A DNA stretch of 64,000 bases from Prorocentrum cordatum (taxonomy: Eukaryota > Sar > Dinophyceae > Prorocentrales > Prorocentraceae): NCBI GenBank assembly GCA_963575745.1, contig CAUYUJ010008069.1:282501-346500 (forward strand). Direction: 5' to 3'. Under the pieces are notes generated by a model. It saw nothing but the letters and a program-made list of their open reading frames with translations. It ran no database searches and was not told the DNA's origin. The first letter of the stretch is position 1; each line of letters starts with the position of its first letter. The position numbers and the translations under genes are program-made. This document shows, one piece after another, positions 52,876-63,224 of the stretch.

Positions 52876-53820
52876 TCAGTTCGCCCCGAGCTTGTCGCAG
52901 GGGTCCAGGTCGATGCGGTCGTAGTGCATGTGGTGATTGCCGCTGTGGGCAGTCTCGTCGACGTCCACGTTCAGCACTTGCACTGGCGTGTCCGTGCGAT
53001 ACGCGCAGACGTAGGACTCCTTTGGGTTGATCAGCACGTTGCTCTTCAGCGGGTAGCCCATGGCCTGTCCGCACTCGGCGCATTTGTAGATACGAGTCAG
53101 CTTGAGGTCCTCCTTGGCGGCTGGCAGCTTCAGGTGCTTTGCGATGACGTACTTGAGGAGCAGGCAGTTGTAGCTGGCAACGCCGCCGCCGCCGCCACTG
53201 GGGCTGTCGCCGCCGCTGCCGGCGGCGCCGCCAGGACTGGCGGCGCCCGCCGCAGCCTTGGTAACCTCGGGATCAATCTTCGGCGGCAGGGCGATAGTCA
53301 CCCACTCGTCAAGCTCCTGCACGAAGATTTCGACTTTCGGAGTATGCTGGATCTGAAGCCAATCACGCATCTCCTCGGCACCCCACTCATCTTCTCCATC
53401 GGCCCCAGTCCAAGGCGCCGGCGAGGGGGGCCCCGCGTCCTCCGCGGTGATGATCAGCCAGGCGTTCGGGCTGATCAACTGGTCGTCGGCAATCTCGGAC
53501 CCCTGCACCTCTGGGACAATAGTTGCCTTCTTTCCAACAGCCTTGTGGAGCATCAGCTTCTTGTTTCTGAAGGCGGCCGGCAAGTAGACCGTCAACTCCT
53601 TCTTGATCGTTGCGGCCTGCGCGGCCTGACGGTAGAACAGCACGTCGTCGGCCTGGCCCTCCAGGATGTTCGCCCCCGCCTCCTGGGAGAACGTGGTGTA
53701 GGGGAAGTACGTCCACTGCTGAAGATCCTCGACGTAGACGTGGTAGGAATGGACGCGAGACAATGTCACGTCCTTGCCCTGCACGATGTAAGTGTACGTC
53801 GGCGACGAGTTCGACGACAT
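52876..53820 (-). CDS. Gene F: intronless gene nested in a gene E intron, putative retrogene
   Basis: A complete 314-residue ORF from ATG 53820 to the stop at 52876, on the same strand as gene E and inside its 2.4-kb intron (between 54433 and 52048). The N-terminal half is strand-rich (TYTYIVQGKDVTL, RVHSYHVYVEDLQQWTYF, KELTVYLPAAFRNKK, NAWLIITAEDAG). A Gly/Ser/Pro linker follows, then CAECGQAMGYPLK and YVCAYRTDTPVQVLNVDVDE. One Cys pair plus later Cys residues could make a zinc ribbon. No family recognised. A DinoSL-like relic lies 86 bp upstream of the ATG, so I infer an mRNA-derived retrocopy that kept an open frame. Confidence 0.6.
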   Translation of the reverse strand: MSSNSSPTYTYIVQGKDVTLSRVHSYHVYVEDLQQWTYFPYTTFSQEAGANILEGQADDVLFYRQAAQAATIKKELTVYLPAAFRNKKLMLHKAVGKKATIVPEVQGSEIADDQLISPNAWLIITAEDAGPPSPAPWTGADGEDEWGAEEMRDWLQIQHTPKVEIFVQELDEWVTIALPPKIDPEVTKAAAGAASPGGAAGSGGDSPSGGGGGVASYNCLLLKYVIAKHLKLPAAKEDLKLTRIYKCAECGQAMGYPLKSNVLINPKESYVCAYRTDTPVQVLNVDVDETAHSGNHHMHYDRIDLDPCDKLGAN

Positions 53821-53905
53821 AGTAGCGAGTCGCGGCCAGCAGCTGCCGACATTTTGTAGTCGTCAAGGCTCTCAGTCGAGACCCAGGCGATTGCGAGGCA
53901 AACAG

Positions 53906-53926
53906 CTTGAGGGAAATGACTACGGA
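53906..53926 (-). promoter_or_regulatory. DinoSL relic upstream of nested gene F
   Basis: On the minus strand the 21 bases begin TCCGTAGTCATTT and end CCCTCAAG. The 22-nt dinoflagellate spliced leader begins (D)CCGTAGCCATTTT and ends GGCTCAAG. By eye about 18 positions match, with one single-base gap. SL relics in genomic DNA mark genes reinserted from trans-spliced mRNA. Confidence 0.55.
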
Positions 53927-54432
53927 CAACGGCTGGGGCAAGGCTACAGGCTCCATACTTCAGCGACAAGCGAAGCGCGATTATCTTCGCATCTTCGCGC
54001 CGTCGTGCTCTCGAGCAACATCGCGATCTTCGCGCGCGCATCATCTATGCGACCTCGCATCTGATGTCTTCGCGGCCCCGCGCGCCCCATCGTCGCAGCC
54101 CCCAGCGGCAGCGGCAAGTCCTAGTAGCGCATAGCGCGCATCGTTATCTTCGCGACCGTCGAGACCCGCGACACCACGGGGCCACCATCCGAGCATGCAA
54201 TGACTTGCATTATGCCTCGGCGCCCGGCCCCTGGCCAATTCCGTCGCAGCACTCCCGGCGACGATCCCGCGTGCCAGGCGAGCCCAACGAGCCCTCTCCC
54301 CTCTCCTCTACAGCCCTGCAGCCTGCTGCGGCAAATCCTCTGCCCTCTTCCCTGCCCTCCCCTCCTGCGCTGAGGCGGTGGCGCCTCTGCCGCCGACTGG
54401 GGCCAGCTGGCGGCGCGGGCGCCGCAGCAGCA

Positions 54433-55059
54433 CCTCCCATATCGACGTCCACAGTAGCGACCGAGCCCTGCCGCCAGACACTCCACTCTGGAAGAAGCGA
54501 CGACGGGCAATCAACCTCGAAATCTGCAATCACCATCTCGGTCCCCATGTCTGTTGTGGAACACGCGAAACTGCCGAGGAAAGACTCCAGGGACGCATCT
54601 GATGCCAAGTCCATAGTAAAAGCATGGAGCAAGGCAGAAGACTTGTTGGCTGCGCCGGAATACCCCCCTGCTAAACCAACGGGGATGCACGTGTGTTGCT
54701 GGATGCAACCACAGAGGATATCAAAGTGCCTCTCGTACTCGGGGTCCGTGCGCAAAGACATGACCTCATGGACAGCTTGCCTATTAACACTGATGTCGTC
54801 GGAAACCAGGCCGGGCGCAATGTCATAATGCACGGGGTGCGTCTCAACATACCACGCGGCCTCCAAGACATCGGCCAGGGAATCTTCGGGCACCTCGTTG
54901 TAGCTAGCCCATAACCAGTCGAAGCCACACTGGGGGGAACTGTCGCACAAGCACCACCTGACGCACCTGCCTTTCTGAGCAATCGAATTGCGCCGCGATA
55001 GACACAGCGCAGCGTCGAAAGCCAAGGCATACTGCTTGACGGAGTCCCACTTCGGAATT
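54433..55059 (-). CDS. Gene E, exon with DSSPQ and TTDMGTE motifs
   Basis: The frame begins RIAIPKWDSVKQYALAFDAA and reads VRWCLCDSSPQCGFDWLW, VLEAAWYVETHPVHYDIAPG, SALLHAFTMDLASDASLESF, then GSFACSTTDMGTEMVIADFE. The DSSPQ.G.DWL and TTDMGTE blocks are a combination I recall from a very large dinoflagellate gene family. Their two Asp residues after hydrophobic strands fit an RNase-H-like fold. The likely donor is GGGAG then GTGCTG at 54433; frame beyond it continues as low-complexity Ala/Pro/Arg to a stop. Confidence 0.6.
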
Positions 55060-55070
55060 GCAATCCTACC

Positions 55071-56126
55071 CGCCCTTTAGGGCGTAGGTGGTCTAGGGCC
55101 CCCCCCCCCCAGGACCTGGGCGGGGCGCCCCGCGAGGTGTCGGAGAGCATTGTTTCGCCCGAGACGGCCCCGAGAGAGCAAGTCTCAGAGAGCCCGAGGT
55201 GGCCTGCAAGATAGCTCAAGATATCCCAAGATGCCTCATGTTGGCCCCCGCAATGCCCCGAGAGGCCCCAGGGCCGCCCCGAGACGGCCCCAAGTGGAAA
55301 GAGCTCGCCAAGGAAACCCCGAAGAAGCCAAAGTCCTTCAACAACTTTAAGGAAACCAATGCGTTCTACTGCGTCGCCTGTTCGCTTCCGAAGGCTCCAA
55401 GACGGCCCAGGAGGGCCCCCCGAGCCCTGGGGGGGCCGAGAAAAGCCCCGAGACGGCCCCAAGAGCGCTCCAAGAGCGCCGCGCCGCAATTGCGTTTCAT
55501 GAAGCGATGATTGGAGCTCCCGAGGGGCTGGGCTACTTAAGGAACCCCTCTTCTCCGATCGAACGCCCCCGAGGCGGCCCCAAGAGCGCCCCCCAGGCCC
55601 CCAAGAGCGCCCGGGGGGGGGGCCAAGAAGCGCCCAGACGGCCCCAACGAGGCGCCCATGACGCCTCCAAGAAGCTCCCAAGAGACCCCCAAGAAGCCTC
55701 AGGCCTCAGGACCTCCGGAGGACCCCCGAACCACCCAAGATGCTTAGAGACGGCCCCAGGCCCGCCAATATGCCCCCCCCCCTGACGCACCCAAGAGACA
55801 TCCCAGTAGACCCCGATAAGTATTCCAGAGGATTCTGGCTCTTTCGCTCGCCTCTTGCTGTAGAGACAATGAGATATGAAAGGAAACCACCAAGCACATA
55901 CTGAATTGAATATCATCAGTTTCTCTAGCGACGACTGAACCGAAACCAATACCTGCTACGGGGTGGGGCTGCTACAGTTCTGGTACAGACCCCCCCCCGT
56001 CGCCAGTCTAAGGAATTCGCCCTGGCCCGCTTCTCTCGCGCCCAGGCACTCTTTGATCACCTCAACTCGCCCGGGCGTCGTTTCTGAATGGGCCGGCGGC
56101 TGGTGGCTGGCGGGGATGCGCGAAGC
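55071..56126 (-). repeat. Dispersed ~1.1 kb repeat, copy 2, filling a gene E intron
   Basis: Matches 26446-27612 block by block. It fills the intron between exons ending near 56104 and starting near 55059, with only a few bases of exon edge included (GCTTCGCGCATCCCCGCCAG shared). Internally it is made of degenerate units such as CCCCGAGACGGCCCC and CAAGAGCGCC. Copy 1 lacks a 14-bp stretch present here at the high-coordinate end (about 56098-56111). Confidence 0.65.
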
Positions 56127-56550
56127 GCCCAGGATTTTCTTTCTGAACTCACTGCGCCTAACACCGAACAGCGGGGCAAGCTCCTGCATTGCATCCTCAA
56201 GACACCCCCGATTCATGAAGTTCGCTCGAAGAACGCATACTATCTGGAGGGCCGTGTATCTTTTATTGTGTTTCTTCCTGTCAAGGTCGGCAAACTCATT
56301 CATGATGAACTGGGACTTCCAAGAGTCAAGGACACGAAGCTGGTGCTCGATTTCGTCTTTCTGGTCAGGGTGGCCGGCGATAAGTCTAGCCCCCAGGGAA
56401 CGGAGCGACGCCGCCATGGTCTCCACCGCGGCCAAGTCGGGGGCCCGGGGTTGAGGCGGCATATTCAGGGGAGGAGCGGGCGACCATGCAGCTTCTCCTG
56501 CAGGGGGCCAACCTGGCAACCACTCAGGAATATCAATATCATCTGGCCCT
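56104..56550 (-). CDS. Gene E, exon with ALQIVCVLRANF block
   Basis: Acceptor CGTGCCAG then AGGGCC. The frame reads GPDDIDIPEWLPGWPPAG, VETMAASLRSLGARLIAGH, LDSWKSQFIMNEFADLDRKK, YTALQIVCVLRANFMNRG and ASRIPASHQ. It precedes the DSSPQ exon in the same order as in the family I recall. The donor side is not a clear GT and falls in the region shared with the dispersed repeat; reading through gives a further 50 open codons. Confidence 0.55.
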
Positions 56551-57026
56551 CTGGCACGAAGTAACGCGTTGTGCCATCTCGTCAATACCAATAAATCTCG
56601 CCACCTCCCACTCCCCCACTCCCACCTCCTACCGCCTCCTGCCGTTGTTTCATGCCCCCCTATCGTTCTTTGCATTGCACCCATGCTCCGTCGAGCTTCC
56701 CCCTGCATCCATCATAACGACCGGGGGAAGGGGATGGAGGAAGAGGAAGAGGAGGAGGATGACAGGAAAGGGGGGCGGAGAAGGACGCCGGGGAGCGACT
56801 CGGAGGGGGAAGAGCAGGGGGGGGGGAAGAGGAGGAGGAGGGGGGAGGAGGAGGAGGAGGAGGAGGAGTCCTCAATTCGTCTGAGCCCGAGCGGCCCTCG
56901 CCCGTCACCCGTGTCATCCCTTCTCCCTCCCCCCGTGCCTCCTCGCCCCCTCCCCCCTCCCCCCTCCACCCCCTGCTCATCCTCCTCCTCCTCTCCTCTC
57001 CACCGCGGGGCCCGAGGCGGTCGCAC

Positions 57027-57510
57027 CAGCCTCCCGCCCCGCGCCTCCCTCTCTGGATAAGGGCGACCACGGGCGCCGGGTACAGCAGGAGGTGCAGCTG
57101 GTCCCACCTCCCTTGCCCAAGCGATGCATACCCTCATCCCTCGCCCCTCCCCCCTCCTTTCCCCCATCGTCCCCCCGCCCCATCTCGTCCTTTCCACTCG
57201 TCATTCCCCCACCCCCTACCCCCCTATCCCCTTCCCCAATCCCATCCTTTCCTCCCCTACCTTGCTCTCCTCCCTGCCCCCCTCAGCCGCGGCCCAGACC
57301 AGGCCCCTCCCCTCCTCGTGGGAACATTCCACTCGTTCAGAAGGTCCTGCACTTGCAGGATAGAGTCGATCTCGAAGGCCTCCCATCCGCCCTCTTAGGC
57401 CCTGGCCTGCCCTGCACTGCACTGCACGGCCGCGCATGGTCATCCCATCCTGTTCGCTCACCAGGCCCCCTCCCTCTGTTGCGCGTAACCCCTCCTCTGT
57501 TTGCTCATTA

Positions 57511-57551
<41 letters not shown>

Positions 57552-57558
57552 CTCTCTT

Positions 57559-57610
<52 letters not shown>

Positions 57611-57619
57611 GAGCTTGCC

Positions 57620-57654
<35 letters not shown>

Positions 57655-57708
57655 GCTGTATATATATATATATAATATATATATATTCTCTCCTCTCCCT
57701 CCTCCTCC

Positions 57709-57772
<64 letters not shown>

Positions 57773-59244
57773 CTGACTCCCTCCGAGCGCGCGAGCCCGC
57801 AGGACACGCGCGGCCCTGCGGCCGCCCTGGATCCTGAGTGGCCCCGCCCGGGCCCCGCCGCGAGTTCCCCCTGCTCCTGCCCCCCCTCATCCCCCTCCTC
57901 CTTCTCCTCCTCCTCCTCCTCCTCATTCCCCGTCCCCTCCACCTCCTCCTCGTCGTCTCATCCTCCGCCCTCCCCCCCCACGCACTCCCCTACTACTACC
58001 TCCCCATCCTCGTCCTCCTCCTCATCCTCCTCCTCCTCCCCCTCCTCCTCCTCCTTCTCCTCCTCCTCCTCCTCCTTCTCATCCTCCTCCTTCTCCTCCT
58101 CATCACCATCATCATCCTCGTCAGCATCCTCTTCCTCATCCTCATCACCGTCCTCCTCCTCCCCCTCACCCTCCCCCTCCCCCTCCTCCTCCTCCTCCTC
58201 CTCCTCCTCCTCCTCCTCCTCCTCCTCCCCCTCCTCCCCCTCCCCCCATCCTCCACCGCCCGCTGCGGCCCGCGGTGCCTGGGCGTCGTCGCCCCAGGCT
58301 GGCACCAGCATGGGGTCGTGGAACGACCATCTCGCCTCCCCGACCCCCCGATCTCTCCGTTTCCAACCGGCACCGCCCTGCAGGGGGGGAACGAGGGCGA
58401 GGGCGAGGGTGATGAGGGCGAGGGCGAGGAGGACGAGGGCGAGGAACGACCACTTCGCCTCCCCGACCCTCCGATCTGTCCGCCTCGGGATACGAGGCAG
58501 GAGGGCGAGGGCGAGGGGGGGAAGGGGGGGGAAGAGAGGTGACAGGGGAGGTGGGGGGGGGAGGATGCAGGAGAGGAAGGCTCTGAGGAAGGAGGGAAGG
58601 GGGAGCTGAGGAAGGCTCGCGCCTCTATCGCCTTGCCACCGCGCGTTCGGCGACGACCTAGGCATAGGCCAGCGCCGCCCACGCGAACAGCCGGCGCAGC
58701 GAGGACGCTGACGGTGTAAGCGTCTTGAGGGTACTCGAAGTAATCGCGGAGGATTTCCGCCTCGTGCGACCTCCCAGGGCCCCCCATGAATTGGCCGCGA
58801 GGGCCTGGCCCCTGGACCCCCAGGGCCCCTTCCCTTCTTCGGGCGCCCCCCCGCCCACCATGGGGTCAGCGGCCCGCGTTCGAGCAGGCCGCCCTCCGAG
58901 TCCAGGATGAGCAGTGCGCTCGGCCGGATTTCAAGGAAATCGAAATGGCCCGCATCCTATCCGCAGGAGGGGGAAGGAGCTAGCAGGAAGGAGAAAGGGG
59001 AGGGGAGGGAGGGAGGAGGAAGGGAGAGAGTAGGGAGTAGGGAGAAGAGAGAAGGGGAGGAGGGAGAGGAATTCGGAGAAGAAAGGGGGAGAAGGTCGGA
59101 CGGGGGACGGGGGTGGGAGCGGGCGGTGGCCCCCTGTCCTCTCCACCCCGCAGGCGCCAGAGCTCCCGCTCCGGCACCGTCCCAGCATCGCGGAGCCTGT
59201 CCAGCAGCCACGCCGCCGGGCGAAGGGATGCCCGTTGGCGGGCC
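57027..59244 (-). CDS. Gene E, five short N-terminal exons
   Basis: Five small exons whose splice phases fit: 59244-59147 (RQRASLRPAAWLLDRLRDAG), 58956-58859 (HFDFLEIRPSALLILDSEGG), 58770-58658 (HEAEILRDYFEYPQDAYTVS), 57393-57300 (WEAFEIDSILQVQDLLNEWN) and 57107-57027 (DQLHLLLYPAPVVALIQRG). Donors are GT except where ambiguous; acceptors are AG, one needing the AGG-type shift known in dinoflagellates. The 88-nt intron between the second and third is GGGCCC-rich. The link to the exon at 56550 is not in phase as drawn, so a micro-exon may be missing, or these exons may belong to another gene. A possible first exon starts at ATG 59929 (MPRAALLVAGYPDGRW). Confidence 0.4.
57513..57770. repeat. (CT)n and (TA)n compound microsatellite in an intron
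   Basis: CT blocks at 57513-57650, then TATATATA with one AA break at 57659-57687, then CT at 57712-57769. Confidence 0.9.
57885..58250. repeat. (CTC)n minisatellite in an intron
   Basis: CTC/CCT units with CAT interruptions over about 360 bp; pure (CTC)n at 58184-58228. It lies in the intron between the exons at 58658 and 57393. Confidence 0.9.
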
Positions 59245-59404
59245 CTGCCCAACCCTTCGCCTTCTTCCTCATCCGCTCGGCTCCTCCTCCGCCGCCTCCC
59301 CCCCTCCTGATCCCCGCGCCTCCTGCCTCTTGCCTCCGCCTCCTCTTTCCTCGCCCCCAATCCTGCACTTCCTCCGTCTCTCCCGTCTCCCCCTCTCCTG
59401 CTCC

Positions 59405-59812
59405 CCCTTCTTCTTCTCCTCCTCCTCCGCCGCCTCCTCCTCCTCCTCCTCCCACCCCTCCTCCTCCTCCTCCCCCTCCCCCCCCTCCTCCTCCTCCTCC
59501 TCCTTCTCGTCCTCCTCCTCCTCCTCCTCCTCCCTCCTCCTCCTCCTCCTCCTCCTCTTCCTCCTCATCCTCATCTCATCCTCCTCTCATCCTCCCCCTC
59601 CACCTCCCCCTCCCCCTCCTCCTCCTCCCTCCTCCTCCTCTCCTCCTCCTCCTCCCTCCTCCTCCTCCTCCTCCTCCTCCTCCTCCCCTCCTTCCTCCTC
59701 CTCCCCCTCTCCCCCCTCCTCCTCCTCCTCCTCCTCCTCTCCTCCTCCTCTCCTCCTCCTCCTCCTCCTCCTCCTCCTCCTCCTCCTCCTCCTCCTCCTC
59801 CTCCTCGTAGCA
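59405..59812. repeat. (CTC)n tract upstream of gene E
   Basis: About 400 bp of CTC/CCT; nearly pure (CTC)n at 59757-59806. All frames through it are poly-Pro, poly-Ser or poly-Leu. Confidence 0.9.
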
Positions 59813-60359
59813 GCTGCGAGAAAAAGGTGCGGAAAAAGGACCCCCCCCCCCTCCCCCCATGCCCCGCCCGTCTCGCCGCCGCCAGCGCCCGTCTGGGTAC
59901 CCGGCGACGAGCAGGGCCGCTCGTGGCATGGGGGCCGCCGCCGCCGCCGGGGCCGCCGAGGGGGGCCGCCCCCGGGGGCGGGGAGAAGAGAAGAGGCGGA
60001 AGAGGGCGCGGGGGGGAAGGGGGAGCGGAACGGAGACAGGGGACAGGGAGAGGGGAAAGGGCAAAGGAGGGAGGAAGGAGGAAGGCAGGGGGGAGGGGGA
60101 GAGGGGAAGGGGGAAGCGAGGAAGAGGTGAAAGGAAGAACGCCCTGAGCCGAGAGCGGGCTTCGGGAAAAGACAAAAGCGAGGGGGCGAGGAGAGAGGGC
60201 CCTCTGGAACCCAAACTGAATTTCAAGATCATCCGAAACGACCTTCTAGAAGCCAAAACGTAAACTCTGACCTTACAAATAACCTTCTAGAACCCAAACT
60301 GGCCTTGGAGCTAAAATTACTAGAAGTTGGGCGCACTAAGTGACCTGGCCCACTAAGCC
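59813..60359. other. GC-rich then AT-richer spacer before retroelement 3
   Basis: G-rich to 60210, then three related units with TCTAGAACCCAAACT-like sequence at about 60201, 60241 and 60281 (period about 40 bp). No supported ORF on the plus strand; the minus strand may hold a first exon of gene E near 59.93 kb. Confidence 0.4.
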
Positions 60360-60437
60360 TAGCTCTCCCAGGCCTTTCGGGGCAGAGATGCTGACAAGGT
60401 ACGTGTTGAGGAGTGCCTCACACGTCTGGAAAGTGAA

Positions 60438-63224
60438 ATGGAGGCACGCAAAGCCCGTCTCCGAGTTTACGAGCAGAGACTCGATCGGCCTTCCCAACGC
60501 TCTCCGGACACTGACGAGGAGATCACTTCGTCCAAGCACGATTTACGATCTGCACGCCAACAAGTGGACCAAATACACGAGGACATGACGAACTGGACGA
60601 ATCTACTGAGCGACCACACCAACAACACTACACTTCACCCCCAGCCATCGCCAGGCCTTGACAGGCCGACGGCAACTTCCACTGAAGCACCACACGCTTC
60701 TGCGAGACAGCCAAGACGTACGTCACCAGGAGCAGCCTCAGCGGCAGCTTCTGCACAGACACGCCACGTGTCTCCAGTGCGCACAGAACCAACCAATGAC
60801 GGTATACCGATACCCTCACAACCACTGTCTGCACTTTCGGTTAACAGCACTACTCCTATCAAGGAGTCGGACACCGTGCGAGTCCCAGTCTTGCCCAAAA
60901 TCACCCGGCTGCTTGAGTGGCAGCAAAAGGTACGGAAGAACTTCGGTGCCGCTTCAGGGCGCCCCTCAAAAGCGCACGCCTTCCTCTGCGTCGCCGAACA
61001 GCCCGAATGTACCTTTGAAGACTTGCAAGACAGCGGTGACTTTGGGAGCATCGACTGCAAGCTCGCAACTGCTCTCAGTGACATCTTGTCCTCTGACTTA
61101 CGCTTCAAAATCAAGCTCATCGAGATCAAGGAACCCAAAGCTGGACGAATGTTGAAGGGTCGCCAGATAGACTGGCACACCCTACAGTCCTACAAAGTGA
61201 CCGAGGTTGTCGATGACCTTCACGATTTTGAGCGCCTCAAGGAGTTGCGGATGAGAGGCGAAGGTTTGCAACGATTCATTACTGACTGGGACGCTTTATT
61301 GTTGGATTGCCGAGAGGCGCCCAACCCCAAGATCCTCGAATCTCTGTTCTGGATTCAGATTCGCAGGCATGCTTGGATGAAGCAGGATATGTATGAATAT
61401 CAAAGGATGAAGATAAGCGGCCCTCATCGTACCTATGACTGGCTTCGTCAACGAGTTCTCGATGTCCTGGAAATTAAACAACTCGAGAATAATCAGAACA
61501 AGCTACGGTACGAACATGAGAATCGTTCTCAGGTGAACATCTGCGCCGCATGGAACAACGGCAACTGTCGGAATAGGGACCGTTGCAAGGCTTTACATAC
61601 ATACTCCAGGGAAGGCAGAGACGGCAGATCTTCCCGTCCTTCGAACGCCGGCGGCCACGCCCGCCGAAGCGCGTCGGCCCCTGCGAGTTCCAAAAACAAG
61701 CCGGGGACGAAGCCCTTCTGCTTCGATTTCGCCAAGCGCAGTTCCTGCGCGCGCGGTGGTAAGTGCAACTTCCCGCACATGGCGCAGTGTAGTTACTTCG
61801 TCCAGAATAAGTGTCGCAAGGGTGACAAGTGCAAATATGCCTGCCTCGCAGCTGGTACGAAGACACCTGATAGGGGCCCCAGCCGTCCGCGGAATCCCAG
61901 TCAGGACAGCCGTGGCCGACCACCATCCCGCGGATCAGGGCGCAGGCGCTCTCCACAACGCGGGGGGGGTCGGAATGCGGGGGGCTCGTATAACCGACGT
62001 GACCGCAAACGCCAACGCGACCGCTCTCGATCATCCTCCGGGAAATTCACAGACTCTCGAAGTCAGTCGAGAGGACGATACGATAGATCACCCCGATCAT
62101 TTGCCCGAGGCAGAGACGGACGTCGTGGCGGAGGACGCGGCGGCCCACGTGGCCGCGACAGATCATCAGGCAGCGACAGAGGACGCGACCGCCGTTCCAT
62201 GAGCCGCAGTCCATCTCGTGGCTCTCCTCGGACTCGAGCACGTTCTCCTGCTATTGGTCGCCGCCCACGCCGCTACTACCGTAGTTACATCATCCGTGAC
62301 AAGACCCTTATGGCCATACACAAGGCCAAGAAAGCATTCACCACACCACGACGTCGGATACGTTTCGACACAGACAACGTGGAATACTTCCCGTACACCG
62401 TCTCCGGCAAGGCCAGTCTCGACAAGTGGATCGACAAGCCGAACGAAGGCAACATTGTCAACATACCAGATCCGCCCCCGCAGTGGTGGTGGAAACAGAG
62501 CGCTCACGCTCTTCAATGTTGCCAACGGGAAGCTCAATTATGGCATAAGGATTTACAGGACTATCGACGCGCTCTAGCGTCGGTGGCAACACCCGCTGCG
62601 ATTCCAGGTTCTCTCGACTTCACTACGGAGTCGCCTGAGACGATCCAGGAGTCGGTGGCGACACCTACTGTCGACCCTCCACGATCGACAGCCGCCCTGA
62701 CCCGTTCCTGGGTTCTCGACAGTGGATCTGCGCACCATATCCAGGACAAGAACGAGTTTGCGCAGACCGAATCTGATCGCATTTCTATCCGCGAGGAACA
62801 TATTCTGAAACCGGCCAATGGTGACCGTGCTGTCAACGAGCACTACGACATTCAACTACCAGAGGTAGGCTTACGGAGTTCAGCTCTTGCCCTGCCTGGT
62901 TGTCCTTCGTTGCTATCAGTGGGACAATTAATTGAAGTTGATGGTTTTCGGCAACTTTGGGTCCCCGACCTGGGCTACATGCTCCAGGATCCGGGGGGCC
63001 AGTGGTACAAAGTCCCCGTCAACAGCCGAGTTCCAGAATTTCGCCTCGACGATCTTGTAAAGATACAACCACCACGATCGCGCACTTCCACAGCGCCACG
63101 ACGTCGCAGGCGCAAGCGTTCTCGTTCGCGCTGCCTCGACACATGCTGGCGCTGCAAGGACCCAGCGCAGTCACCACCGACATCCGAACCGCGGCTCCAC
63201 AGCGAGAACTGCCCCAAGAGATAA
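60438..63224 (+). CDS. Gag-protease polyprotein, retroelement 3
   Basis: A 928-residue ORF; the frame is open from about 60363 (RDADKVRVEECLTRLESEME), so the ATG at 60438 may not be the real start. Domains: coiled coil (residues 1-60), Ser/Thr/Pro linker, Gag-like helical region (about 160-350: LLEWQQKVRKNFGAASG, LQRFITDWDALLLDCREA), three CCCH fingers (about 366-385 CAAWNNGNCRNRDRCKALH; 429-449; 451-470), an RS/Arg-Gly tract (about 475-610) and an aspartic protease (SWVLDSGSAHHIQDK, about 755-770; LPGCPSLLSVGQLIEVDGF). The CCCH fingers and RS tract suggest RNA binding or packaging. The frame breaks at 63224 and integrase continues in another frame. Confidence 0.65.
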   Translation: MEARKARLRVYEQRLDRPSQRSPDTDEEITSSKHDLRSARQQVDQIHEDMTNWTNLLSDHTNNTTLHPQPSPGLDRPTATSTEAPHASARQPRRTSPGAASAAASAQTRHVSPVRTEPTNDGIPIPSQPLSALSVNSTTPIKESDTVRVPVLPKITRLLEWQQKVRKNFGAASGRPSKAHAFLCVAEQPECTFEDLQDSGDFGSIDCKLATALSDILSSDLRFKIKLIEIKEPKAGRMLKGRQIDWHTLQSYKVTEVVDDLHDFERLKELRMRGEGLQRFITDWDALLLDCREAPNPKILESLFWIQIRRHAWMKQDMYEYQRMKISGPHRTYDWLRQRVLDVLEIKQLENNQNKLRYEHENRSQVNICAAWNNGNCRNRDRCKALHTYSREGRDGRSSRPSNAGGHARRSASAPASSKNKPGTKPFCFDFAKRSSCARGGKCNFPHMAQCSYFVQNKCRKGDKCKYACLAAGTKTPDRGPSRPRNPSQDSRGRPPSRGSGRRRSPQRGGGRNAGGSYNRRDRKRQRDRSRSSSGKFTDSRSQSRGRYDRSPRSFARGRDGRRGGGRGGPRGRDRSSGSDRGRDRRSMSRSPSRGSPRTRARSPAIGRRPRRYYRSYIIRDKTLMAIHKAKKAFTTPRRRIRFDTDNVEYFPYTVSGKASLDKWIDKPNEGNIVNIPDPPPQWWWKQSAHALQCCQREAQLWHKDLQDYRRALASVATPAAIPGSLDFTTESPETIQESVATPTVDPPRSTAALTRSWVLDSGSAHHIQDKNEFAQTESDRISIREEHILKPANGDRAVNEHYDIQLPEVGLRSSALALPGCPSLLSVGQLIEVDGFRQLWVPDLGYMLQDPGGQWYKVPVNSRVPEFRLDDLVKIQPPRSRTSTAPRRRRRKRSRSRCLDTCWRCKDPAQSPPTSEPRLHSENCPKR

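Noticed and set aside
58658-58770. Alternative reading of the gene E exon as RTRRKSSAITSS... ending in a stop
   Set aside because: Splice phase with the preceding exon (98 nt ending in two bases) fits the HEAEILRDYFEY frame instead.
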